A DNA stretch of 64,000 nucleotides, from the NCBI GenBank assembly GCA_944474755.1, contig OX104122.1, forward strand, positions 14,580,641-14,644,640. The letters are read 5' to 3'. This document shows, piece after piece, positions 11,945 through 23,906 of this stretch (its first letter is position 1; every line of letters starts with the position of its first letter). The notes beneath the pieces are model-generated. The model did not search any database and was not told the DNA's origin. It was given only the letters and a program-made list of their open reading frames with translations. Position numbers and translations under genes: made by a program. Source of the stretch: Limnoperna fortunei (taxonomy: Eukaryota; Mollusca; Bivalvia; Mytilida; Modiolidae).

Positions 11945-14900
11945 TATATGAATAATTGTTTAATTGTTTAGCTACGAGTTAAATAATAAATTATGTATTT
12001 TCTGGCAATTACTAATATATTGTTTATATCCTGCACACTAAATATTAGCTCACAGTCTCTCTGTTTAATTTACCATTACTCTTACGCATCCTAGACTATA
12101 TTAAAAAATTCGAAAAAATACATGGAAAAAAATGTTCCTTACATTTAAAAATAATCGATAAATTTTTTAACCAGATCAATGATATTCATAGTAATTTTAA
12201 GCGCAAAACCAATTATCGTCAAGGTATCAAAGCCATCCACGAACTTGGATATTCCACGATAGATCGTACAATGTTTCTTATAATTGCGTTGACGGACTAT
12301 AAATAATCAATACCTTTATAATACAGTCATAATGGATGCAATTACGTAACACTTTAAGAGACTAATTATATAATACACAAAATAATAAAACAATGTAGTG
12401 ATTGTTTCCATTCTAATATTTATACTTTAAAGTCACAAATGAAGGTAATACAAAATAACAAAACGCATATTCTTATTGGGTATAAAATTTGTTTATTCAT
12501 CACTTTATTTTTTTTCAAATTCGTTTTCTACAATACGTAGCATACACAAATTTTGTTTAAAACAATTTTTAAAGTGTGTTTAATCGTTGGACTGATAACT
12601 CTTAAGAAAGATATTTTTATATAATTTTTTAATTTCAAATCCCCAACTAAACCATGGAATGCCGAGATCAATGCTAGAAAAAAGGAATATAAATTAAACA
12701 AATAACAAGCATACGTACTTAAAACTCACTGTGCAATTATAGGTATATCCAAATTATTATGTCAATCTATTTCCCTGTGTAACAATGCGGAGACACATTT
12801 CCCTCCCGATGTATCACATTCCTAATGGGTATAAAGAAAACTAGAACGTTTTAGGAACATGCAATTTATCAGTTAGGAATCTTGTATAACATTCTGTACT
12901 GTAAAATATATTGTTCAAATAATGGTGTGTTTAAATGGCGTAATGTTTCATTGTTTAAAATTGTATACATTTTATCGACGTTTAATGATGTTGCATTTAT
13001 TTTAGATCATTTGATATTTACACCAAGCCATTCTTAAAATGTGTCACCGATATAACTTAGCTTCAAGTCGGTCAGTAGTCGAAGTCAGCTTTAATTGGGT
13101 CACAGGTTACGAAGAGCGATTTAATTGGCTATGGGTTAGTCATCATTAAATAACGATTTTTCAGTAAGTCACGGGCAGAAATATCACATTCATGAGTCCA
13201 ATCTCGAAATGAGCTTCAGGTTATAATATACAGGTGTCAAAATGTTTCATCCAATCAGTATTAATTAGAATACTAGTATAGAATTCCTGGTAGAGATAAA
13301 TCGAGCTTTGTTAAAACTCAATATAGTTTTGTCAAGTCTACCGGTGAGGTTTCTTCAAAATAATGTTTAATCGACAACATATTTGACCTGTATGGCGATC
13401 GTGTTTCCAATAGACGGTTATCATACCAATGGGTACGAACTGTGCTCTCCTATCAACCGTACTACGGGGTATCTATCATAGACTGTATCGAATATTTTTG
13501 CCAATGGGTAACTTACTGGTCATCTAATACCGATCGACTTTTATCATGTAACACGTGTCTCACTAATGAAACAGGATATTCTAACCTGGTATCATCCTTT
13601 GTTTACACAGTTCCAGTTACACAGTTGCTTATTTGCTTAATGTATGTTTCGAGTCTTTGTTGATTGCTGTGTTCGTGAGTCATAGCCATAACCATAATTG
13701 TAATTTCGTTCTTTTTTTAATCATCATTCTGATTCTCTTTGTAATTTTTTTCAGTTTTTGATGGAATTTTTTTAAGAGACTTCTTTAATAATTTTCAGTT
13801 GTGTAAATCGATATATTTTATCTTTTTCGATTGGAAGACTAAAGCTTGAAAAGGTTAATTTTTTGTTTTCGTAAGATTTGCAAGTGCTTTATCTGATTTT
13901 GATGTGATGTTTTTATTTGAATTTCATATTTCGTGAGTTTTCTGTAGTGTGTCAACATATTTGTCGTATATAAGAGATTTATATATAAATGTGCAAACAG
14001 TCAAATTATTTGTTTCACTAAGTATTTTTTTTATTTTAAAGTTAATTTCGATAGGAATCGTTTTTTTTTCAGTTCTTGTGGTTTTTTTTTGTTGCAACAC
14101 ATATTGTTTCAAGTGTTATCGAAATGACTATTAGTAGTTTTTTAATAAGTTGTATTAAGATTTTTTCATTACCTTCTCAATATGGAATGTTTTGCAGAAT
14201 GACAATGTGATTTTCCTATCCTGTTATGTTTTTTTTCAGATATAATATAAGTTTGACAATTTTTTGTTGTATTTATTTTTTTCTAATTTTTTAATTTTTT
14301 TAAATATATTTTCAAAAATGAATATTCGCCAGCTTTTACATTTCTGTTTACAGTGAAACTTAAAGATGTCAAATAGGATATTTTTGTTTTACCGTGTTTT
14401 ACCGTACTTTGATGGGATTCTTATAAATTGACACGCTTGAAATGTTGTCCGTTTATATTGCGTTTAAATATATAAAGTGTGCTGTTCTACAATAAAATTA
14501 ATATCTGATTTTTATTAGGTTTTGATGGCATTTTTATATAAGATATTTTGAACATGTATTCAGATACCCCCAACCTTGTTAGTGGCAACAATAGCATAAA
14601 TAATCAACTAGGACGACATGATCTGATATACCCCCACAATGTAAAAAAAATGTATAATTACAAATCCATTATATTACAAAAAATGGAAACTATTCACCCT
14701 TTTTATTGACAAAAAAAAAAAAAAATACAACAATATACAAGTGAAGGACCGAAATCGAACTACCTGTTATTACAAAGTTTTAAGTTAATTTATTTGGTCT
14801 AACAAAAGCATGTTTTAAACATTGGCCTTGACAGGGGTAAGACTGTGTTATCCGTTTAAAATGTGTAATGGGAATGACGTTCAGGTTATAAATGCCAGGG

Positions 14901-16740
14901 TGCCATTATATATGGTAACCAAATCACTTTAACTTTAATTATTTATTTAGCTATACAGTATTTTAGATTTTAAAGACACTCACTAGTATTGATAAAAAGA
15001 AACGTGCGTCTGCAGGTATAAACTTTGTAAAATTGGTCATTTTGAACAAATATGATTTTTTTCTTTTTGGGGGCTGTTTTCAAAATAAAAGTTTTTTTCC
15101 TAGTCGCGCAGGCCAGGTTTTTCGGTTACAGAACGTAAATAAATTGTCTCCATTAAGAGTGTACGAAATAATATGTCAACATCGACGAAAATTTAAATAT
15201 ATAACCGATGTTTTCATTATTTAGAAAAAAGCAATATAATATGGGACGCTTACATGACGCAAATTTTTTGAGTATCCAGAAAATACCATAGAGAATCTAT
15301 AGGGTTACAAATCTCATTTCAGTTTCTCTTCGTCTAGTTATAGAGGAGTTTTTATCTTTTTGAGTAAGTTTAGAATTTGAAGTACATTGAGAAAAGTAAG
15401 ATTTTAGAGGAAATTATTTCATTTTAAATTTTAGAGTAAACAATTACTAGAAAAATTGCCTTTCAGGGAAAATGTACTTAATGCTTGGGTAGAGACTAAT
15501 AAAAAAAATCCCAATTGTTAACACTATCTAACTCATCTTTGTGGCATAATAAAACTTAATAGAAAAATAAAAATGTGGTTTTTTTAACAGCTGGTTTTAG
15601 CATCAATTCCAAACAGTTAATGACCAATTAATTGAACTAGCGGGTCTCAAAAGCACTCAACACTCCAATGACTTACTAAAAGAACTTTAAGGGAGACATT
15701 ACTTTTCTCGCAAATTTTGGTTTTAAACGCTTATACATTTTCTGAGAAGCAGCGTCTATGTATGTTGCCATTTTAAATCTCCAAACTGCAGAAAAAACTC
15801 AATATAAGTGAACGTTCCCAGCTTTATTTCTGCAAGATTTTGATTTTAATGTGTAGGACAGCTTATGAGAAAAAAAATATTTGTAAGGTTTTCCCAAAGG
15901 GTCCTATTGCAAGCTATACTCCACTGTGTCGGCCATCTAGGATCGACAAATATCTCTTAAACATTTTAGAGGACAGTCGTGTACATTGCAATTCTTTTTG
16001 CTTGGCGTTTTGTCAGAAAACAAAATTTTCAAATTTTACCCATCAGAATTTCCTATCAGCTAAAAAACTCAAAATGATTAAAGAACCATCCTGGCTTCAT
16101 TTCTGTACAATTTAATTTAAAATATCTGGAACAATTTCTGCGAAAACGCCATTTGTATGTTTCTCCCAGTGTCAGATGGTAAGCTATGCTACGCGTTGGG
16201 TGCCATCTTGTTTTTGGACCAAATAAAAATCAAAACTTTGCAGAGGACCATCTGCAAAATCACAATACTCTTATTAACCTGTTTGTGAGATTTTTTAAAA
16301 TTTCAGCCAATTAGAACGAATTAATGGCCCTGGCAGTCATGATCTTTACTTGATCATCACCCAAAACTCGAACCTTGTCGAAACCCCGTAAACATTCCTG
16401 CCATATTTGGTTCCCATTTTGCAAGTGATTTTATAGCTTTAAATTTGAAGATTTAAGCCAACGCCAAAGTGATGAGAATAACCCACATGACCCTTTCTTT
16501 TTATCTTTCTTTAACCAAAAACAATAAATATGGCATATATACCCAAAGACCTGACCAACCAACATTCCCTCTTCATAAATGTACTTTTATTTCCCCATTT
16601 TTGCTATACTCTTTTTATGTATAGAAAAAATGTGGATTAATTTCCAGATTGTCCAGGGTTTTTCATTCAAAAGAAAACCCAAACTTCTTCATGTATTTAC
16701 ATGAACAAATGGCCATTATCACATATCCATGTTATTTGGT
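11945..16740. other. Intergenic, T-rich, nothing coding recognised
   Basis: Long T-rich runs occur on the plus strand, especially 13680-14320. Between about 15690 and 16290 some short phrases recur loosely (for example AAGCTATACTCC... and AAGCTATGCTACG...), which may be an old repeat. No gene or clear element boundary was found. Confidence 0.45.
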
Positions 16741-16744
16741 TTGT

Positions 16745-16965
16745 TTGTTAAAAAAGGAACACCATGATATAGCTGAAAAACTGCTGAAAGTGACGATAAT
16801 CTCAAACTCCGACGTGCGGTTAAAAAACTAGCAATCTAACAATCCTTGTCAATTAAGATTGGGAGTGAGCACACCCAGCCCGCATTGAGACTCGAACTCT
16901 AAACGTTAGTGCTGACGGACAAGGTTATCAATAGTAGATTAACTAGTACCTTAATCAACAGAGGC
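16745..16965. repeat. SINE pieces in opposed orientations
   Basis: A tail piece in plus orientation (CACCATGATATAGCTG...GTG at 16761-16793) is followed by a head piece in minus orientation. The head piece has GACTCGAACTC at 16890-16900 (B-box complement) and GTTATCAATAGTAGATTAAC near 16923. The two halves point in different directions, so this is a rearranged or compound copy. Confidence 0.55.
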
Positions 16966-17128
16966 CCAAATGTAATTTGGAATGCTAGTTGAAATTTAAT
17001 TTTGTTGCAAGCATGCATTTTATGTGTGTTCTGCATTCTGAAATGTACTGTCAATACAAACGATTTTTGAGTGTTATCCATAATTATGTAGGAGCACACA
17101 AATAAAATAAATATAAAAAACTGTTTAA

Positions 17129-17748
17129 GGGGATGAAGGACACCATCCGCCATTTTTTTGTAAAAATTTCAAAATAGATAGAACATTTATGGTAAATTTA
17201 ATAATAATTTCTTTCATTATAAATTTCTTAATTTCAATAAAATTAAAAATAATATGAAAGTCTTGTAACTATATTATTACTTCAATTTATTAATGGTTGA
17301 AATAAAAATTTTGCGTTTAACTGAGTTTGATATTGGTAAAAATAATGAAAATGAAATTTTTAACAAGGGAGGTTATTTTGACAAAAAAAACCCACAATTT
17401 TTTAACACTTTTTGACTAGTTTTTACCTAATTGACAAAAATTTAACTCAGAGATCCCTATTTTTCTTTCCATCACAAAAATGTTTACCAATTGCTTGACA
17501 TATCAAAATTTCAGAAAATTTCATGGGACAGAATTTTTGTAATCTTTCATTTTAGTGATTTTTTATTCTCTTCTCTGTATAATCTATGTGAAAACTTAAA
17601 ATTTCAGTGCTCAATCCCTCGAAAAAAAGCTCTGAAACCGCTATTTTTTATTTTGAATTATGATAACTTGTATAAAAAAATAACTATTTGGCGAATTTAA
17701 AGAAAATTCATTGACAAATTATTTTCAGTGAAAGTGTCCTGCATCCCC
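17129..17748. mobile_element. TTAA-flanked MITE, copy 1
   Basis: Ends are inverted repeats: GGGGATGAAGGACAC on the left, and GGGGATGCAGGACAC as the complement of the right end. Flanks are TTAA (17125-17128) and TTTA (17749-17752), one base from a perfect TTAA duplication. There is no coding capacity. TTAA targets point to a piggyBac-class transposase; this is an inference. Confidence 0.75.
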
Positions 17749-17974
17749 TTTACATTTCCTATATTTAATTACATTTATGTACTTGAAATGGATCATATCT
17801 AACGACTTATACCACAAAACTGGTAGCTATCTTTTTAAGTTTATGCCGAGATATAGATTAAGCTGATCAGTTACAAAGATAGAGCAACATATGAATATGA
17901 ATGTATGTCAAAAGACTTCTTAAAAAACAGCAAAAAATTGTGACTGATCCCTTTTCTATTTAGACTTCGTTCTA

Positions 17975-19688
17975 AGCATAGTAATGTTGATAAATAATTC
18001 AACATAGGTTTTACTTTCATTTTAAATAACAAGGAACAAAGATTAATCAATAATTCAACAAAGGTTTTACTTTAATTTAGTTGACAAGGAACAAAGATTG
18101 ATCAATAATTCAATACAGGTTTTATTTTTATTTTAAATAACAAGTAACAAAGATTGATAAATAATTCAACAGAGGTTTTCTTACTTTTAAAATAACAAGG
18201 AACAAAGATTGATAAAAAATTCAACAAAGGTTTTTTTCTTTTTAAATAACAAGGAACAAAGATTGATAAATAATTCAAAAGAGGTTTTATTTTTATTTTA
18301 AATAACAAGGAACAAAGATTGATAAAAAATTCAACAGAGGTTTTCTTACTTTTTTAAATAACAAGGAACAAAGATTGATAAAAAATTCAACAGAGGTTTT
18401 TTTTTCTTTTTAAATAACAAGGAACAAAGATTGATAAATAATTCAAAAGAGGTTTTATTTTTATTTTAAATAACAAGGAACAAAGATTGATAAAAAATTC
18501 AACAGAGGTCTTTTTTTTCTTTTTAAATAACAAGGAACAAAGATGGATAAATAATTCAAAAGAGGTTTTATTTTTATTTTAAATAACAAGGAACAAAGAT
18601 TGATAAAAAATTCAACAGAGGTCTTTTTTTTTCTTTTTAAATAACAAGGAACAAAGATGGATAAATAATTCAAAAGAGGTTTTATTTTTATTTTAAATAA
18701 CAGTGAACAAAGATTGATCAATAATTCAACAATGGTTTTATTTTTATTTTAAATAACAAGGAACAAAGATTGATAAAAAATTCAACAGAGGTTTTACTTT
18801 CTTTTTATATAACAAGGAACAAAGATAATTCAACAAAGGTTTTACTTTCATTTCAATTAACAAGGAACAAATGTTAATAAATGAATTCAACAAAGGTTTT
18901 ACTTTCATTTTAATTAACAAGGAACAAAGATTGATAGGTAATTCAACAGTGGGTTTACTTTCATTTTAAATAACAACTTGAAGGAACAAAGGTTGATAAA
19001 TAATTCAAAGGTTTTACATTCATTTTAAATAACAAAAACAAAGATTGAATAATTATTTAAACAGAGGTTTTCTTTCATTTTTAATAACAAGGAACAGAGA
19101 TTGATTAATAATTCAACGCAGGTTTTATTTTTATTTTAAATAATAAGTAACAAAGATTGATAAATTATTCATCAAAGGTTTTCTTTATTTTTAAATAACA
19201 AGGAACAAAGATTGATAAAAAATTCAAAAGAGGTTTTATTTTTATTTTAAAAAACAAGGAACAAAGATTGATCAAAAATTCAACAGAGGTTTTACTTTCT
19301 TTTTATATAACAAGGAACAAAGATATTTTAACAAAGGTTTTACTTTCATTTTAATTAACAAGGAACAAAAGTTGATAAATAATTCAACAAAGGTTTAATT
19401 TTTATTTTGAATAACAAAAAACAAAGATTAAATAATTATTTTAACAGAGGTTTTTCTTTCATTTTAAATAACTAGGAACAGAGATTGATAAATTATTCAA
19501 CAGAGGTTTTATTTTTATTTTAAATAATAAGTAACAAATATTGATAAATAATTCAACATAGGTTTTCTTTTTAAATAGCAAGGAATAAAGATGGATAAAT
19601 TATTCAACAAATGTTTTATTTTCATTTTGAATAACAAGGAACAAAGACTGATAAAAAATTCAAAAGAGGTTTTACTTTCTTTTTAACC
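17975..19688. repeat. 57-bp satellite array, left block
   Basis: About 30 copies of a unit containing AACAAGGAACAAAGATTGAT and AATTCAACAGAGGTTTTA occur. Around 18360-18720 two variant units alternate, giving a ~119-bp higher-order unit repeated with little change. Minus-strand open frames here (MINLCSLLF-like) are satellite artefacts. Confidence 0.9.
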
Positions 19689-21176
19689 TTTTTGGACCTC
19701 ATCATGGTTTACTCACTTGCTAAATATCAGCTCAATACCTGCAAGTGTTTACAAAGAAAGTCCGGAAAACTGTTGTTTTAAAAAAAATTTCTCAGTCCAA
19801 GGGCCATAACGTTGTCAAAAATCACTGGACCGGAACAATATTCAAACTTGGTCTGTAACTCATCATAGTTGACTCGCATACCAAATATCTTAATATCTGC
19901 ATGTATTTAGAAAAATAGTCAGGAAAAGTCCAAGGGCCATAATTTCGTAAAAAATCATTGGACCAGAATGATATTCGAACTTGATCTGTAATTTATCACA
20001 TACCAAATATCAGCTCAATATCTGCCTGCATTTAGAAAAAAGTCTGGAAAAGTCCAAGGGCAATAACTTCATCAACAAGTGTGCCTACATTCGGCATCAG
20101 TAACGAAAATAAATTTTGTCTTAAGCATTATATAAATAGTATTAGGTATCAGCAGCGGCCTGTATATCAAATATTGTCAACATGCCATGCATAGAGGAAC
20201 TGTACTACTACAAAAACTTTAACGGAGTCCCTGGACCATGAAATTGGGGTCAAGGTCAGGTGACACCTTCCAGACAGTCATGTACTAGTCATCAGCAACC
20301 TATATACCAAATATTGTCATCCTACCATGCGTGGTTACAGAGGAACTGATACCCCAAAAACTTTAACATAGTCGCTGGACCGTGAAATTGAGGTCAGGGT
20401 CAGGTATACCTACCAGACAGTCCTGTACTAGTCATCAGCAACCTATATACCAAATATTGTCATCTAACCATGCATGGGAACAGGAACTGTTGTAACCCAA
20501 AAACTGTAATGTAGTCGCTAGACCGTGAAATTGAGGCAAAGGTCAGGTGACACCTTCCAGACAGTCATGTACTAGTCATCAGCAACCTATATACCAAATT
20601 TTGTCATCCTACCATGCATGGTTACAGAGGAACTGTCGTAACCCAACAACTTTAACCTAGTCACAGGACCGTGAAATTCAGGTCAAGGTCAGGTGACACC
20701 TACCAGACATGAACTAGTCATCAGCAACCTATATACCAAATATTGTCATCCTACCATGCGTAGTTACAGAGGAACTGTCGTAAGTTAACCCAAAAGCTTT
20801 AACATAGTCGCTGGACCGTGAAATTGAGGTCAAGGTCAGGTGACTGACTGGCAATACTTATCATAAGCTACCTCTGGACCAAATTTGATGGACCTAGGGC
20901 TTGGGCTTACAAATATATGAAGCTAGATGTCCAAGTGTTTACGTCGCCGCTGCCACCAGATTCCCATACATATGTATCGCCTCTAGCAACTTTTGTCACA
21001 GGCAGGACAAAAATCATTGGACAATAACAATATTCAAAGTTTATCTGTAACTCACATAATAAATATCAGCTAAATATCTGCAAGTGTTTAGAAAAAAAGT
21101 CAGGAAAACATGTGTGACGGACTGACGGACGGAGTGCAAACCTACAATCCCTTTCCGCGAAGTCAACCATGTACTA
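19689..21176. repeat. Repeat block inserted into the satellite
   Basis: The satellite stops at about 19688 and resumes at 21177, so this block is an insertion. It contains degenerate phrases (GGCCATAAC...AAAATCATTGGACC) and ends with GACGGACTGACGGACGGAG near 21117. An inner tandem repeat is annotated separately. It resembles bivalve repeats with tandem cores. Confidence 0.7.
20165..20860. repeat. ~147-bp tandem repeat
   Basis: Five copies, each with GGACCGTGAAATTGAGGTCA or a close variant (near 20229, 20377, 20522, 20666 and 20812) and CATCAGCAACCTATATACCA. Copies differ by substitutions and small indels. Confidence 0.8.
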
Positions 21177-21252
21177 ATAACAAGGAACAAAGATTAATTA
21201 AACAATTCAACAAAGGTTTTATTTTTATTTTAAATAACAAGGAACAACATGT
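21177..21252. repeat. 57-bp satellite, right remnant
   Basis: One and a half units of the same satellite (TAACAAGGAACAAAGATTAA ... TAACAAGGAACAAC) mark the far side of the inserted block. Confidence 0.8.
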
Positions 21253-21652
21253 AACAGTAAACAATGTTTAACAAAATAATAAAATATCAGACAATATATA
21301 AAAATATTTTAATAAAGATAATTATAAGTTTTGAGATCTAACATGTATACATGTAGATAGAAATTTAAATGATACAAGTATGAAATCATTAAACACTAAC
21401 AACCCAATTTCTTTCTTTTAGTTGATCTAACACAAATATTTCATCAAATTGTAGGATAAGTACCAAATTTTGTTTTAGTAACATTTAAGCGATCTGTAGA
21501 AACACTATGGAAGGTTTAAAATTATCACTGATCGTGGTTAACAAGTTATTTATTAATCTCTTATTTTAAACATTTAATCATGTTAATTATCAAAGATCAC
21601 AGAAGCATACAGTGTCTAACTACATTCAAAATTATTTTCTGTCTTGCTTTAA

Positions 21653-22171
21653 GGGGAAGAAAGGACACCTTCTGCAATTTTTTGTGAAAAACAAAATAAA
21701 TATCACAATTATGGCTATTTTAATAATAATTTCTTTTATTATTTACTCTTAAATTAGCAAAATATTTAAAAAAATAATGAAAGTCTTATACCTATATCAT
21801 TATGTACTTTATTAATAGTTGAAATAAAAAGCATAAATGATTTTGGTATAGGCAAAAATCATGAAAATAAAATTGCTATCAAGGGAGGTCATTGTGACCA
21901 AAAAATACCATTTTTTAGCACTTTTTTATATCAAATATTCAGAAAATTTCAGTGGACATATTTTTTGTAATCTTTTTGTGCCTTTTTATTCTCTTCTATG
22001 TAATCTATTAGAAAATTTAAAATTTCAGTGATCATCTCCTTGCAAATAAGCTCTGAAACCCCTATTTTTTATTTTGAATTATGATAACTTGTCTAAAAAA
22101 TCTAACTATATGGTGAATTAAAAAAAAAATTCATTGACAAATTATTTTACATGAAAGTGTCCAGAATCCCC
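21653..22171. mobile_element. TTAA-flanked MITE, copy 2
   Basis: Same family as 17129-17748, with ~100 bp less internal sequence. Left end GGGGAAGAAAGGACAC; right-end complement GGGGATTCTGGACAC. A perfect TTAA lies on both sides (21649-21652 and 22172-22175). Internal phrases such as ATTTTGAATTATGATAACTTG are shared with copy 1. Confidence 0.8.
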
Positions 22172-22175
22172 TTAA

Positions 22176-23520
22176 AAAAACTTGTATTACAAATACACCA
22201 TAAGTATAGTTCAGTAGCTATGATATGTGCATTTCCTAAATCAAAATATTAGTTGGCTGCTATTGAAAATGGAGTGGTCATAACCACAAGCAATATACAC
22301 TTATGTTAAGCAATAACAAACAAAGGGCAGTAACCTGTCTAACAGATTTTTATGGTTAAGATGATAAAATTAAAGATTATCTGAAACTACTAAAAATATT
22401 ACTGGAGCCTGTAATTGGCTTACCTGGAACATTGCAGGACGTGGTCATGATGGTGATAATTTTTGCATGTCATAATTTATCTCAATTACAATATTGAAGT
22501 TTATAGCCAAAATTACAAAAAATGATAAAATTTGAGAAATAATTATTAAACTACTTACCAGGGAGTCCGTGACAATTTCAGCCACGTGGACTTCTTCAGT
22601 TGGTAGATTTGTCCAATTAATGCTTTCAAGATAAAAGCCAAAAACACAAAAAAGGATACAGGGGCAATATGTTTTATAAAGAATTGATTGACACAGTTTG
22701 GTCTACAAATTATTCCTCGATATCTTATGATTTCAAAATAATAGACAATTACTTGTATTGTACCCACAATGTTCTATTTTTAGCCATTGTGGCTTTGTTG
22801 TCAGTGCTGACAAAAAATGCAAACTTTATAACAGATACCCTATGGATTATTCAGACCAACTTAGGTTTAAACTTGATATGTGATTAAAGCAGAGAAATTA
22901 TTTTAAAACATTATCGATGATGACAGATGCCGTGTAATACTTATTGTACACACAGACCTTTGGTCCCAGTGAACTGGATCGATATACACTAATGAACATG
23001 TATCCTAAAAACAAATCACATTTGTAAAAACCCAAATGTTTTCTGCTGTGATTCAGGTTTTATTGTTACATTCATCACAATGTACAGATATAATTATTCA
23101 ACAATGACTTTATATTAATCAGGGTTCTGATCGCATTTTTGGAATTTATTATACAAACCAAATTTTTTCGGAAATAAGGTCAAAAGATGGAGAAATTAAG
23201 CATTTTTGTTAAGAACAATGAAAAATGAATATTTAATGAAAAACTAAACATGAAAAGCTAACAGCAGACCTTGATTCTATAAAAATCTTGTTGCAAAATT
23301 TAATCTTAATATTAATTAACACTAATCCTCATTTGTAATGCAAAAACAAGAAGTTTAAAAGGCACAATACGTTTTCAAAGCTTGTAATAGTGATATTAAC
23401 ATGTAAATGATAGGAACTACGTGGAATCCTTCATTCTGCTGATGATGGATTGCTTTGGACTGCTAATGCAGCCATATACTACTCTTGATCTGATATCAAT
23501 AGTAAGTTATCTCTATGACA
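22176..23520. other. Downstream flank of the SIX6OS1-like gene, nothing recognised
   Basis: AT-rich. Overlapping short frames at 22555-22887 occur on both strands without a family match. Confidence 0.45.
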
Positions 23521-23524
23521 CACT

Positions 23525-23530
23525 TTTATT
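23525..23530 (-). terminator. Candidate poly(A) signal of the SIX6OS1-like gene
   Basis: AATAAA on the minus strand, about 54 nt after the TAG stop at 23584-23586. Confidence 0.5.
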
Positions 23531-23583
23531 GTTTGCTGTTTAAAATCCAAGCCTCAACCTAACAACTAATTAACAATTAACTT

Positions 23584-23906
23584 CTAAAAGAAACTAAATC
23601 CGTGATTTGTCTCATCATTGCCACTTCCACCAAAACTGAAGGAAAAACTGGTTTCCTGTGTCTGGTCACCTGATGCACTGTCACCAAACAAAGACATAAT
23701 GGAATTACCTCCTGATTTGTTTTCACCTGTTTTTTCGTCTGATGTCATACCTCCAAAAAATGACATAAATGAGCTTCCTCCTAGTCTGTTGTTGTCACCT
23801 TGACCTTGGTTGTCTGATGAATCTCCAAACAAGGACATGATAGAACTAGTGCCAGATTTGTTACCTCCACCTCCAAAACTGAACCCAGTATCAGATAAAC
23901 CAAGAT
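23584..23906 (-). CDS. SIX6OS1-like exon 17 (Phe/Gly-rich end)
   Basis: Acceptor TTTCAG; stop TAG at 23584-23586. Encodes DLGLSDTGFSFGGGG, two close internal repeats SIMSLFGDS with SFMSFFGG between them, then SFSFSFGGSGNDETNHGFSF and a final Phe. The repeated blocks of ~35-40 residues suggest exon growth by internal duplication. Confidence 0.75.

Noticed and set aside
18102..18721. Minus-strand frames with repeated LLFKIKIKPLLNY-type blocks
   Set aside because: They are translations of the 57-bp satellite and break wherever the unit length changes.
23618..23803. Plus-strand Pro/Ser-rich frame
   Set aside because: Antisense of the terminal exon of the SIX6OS1-like gene.
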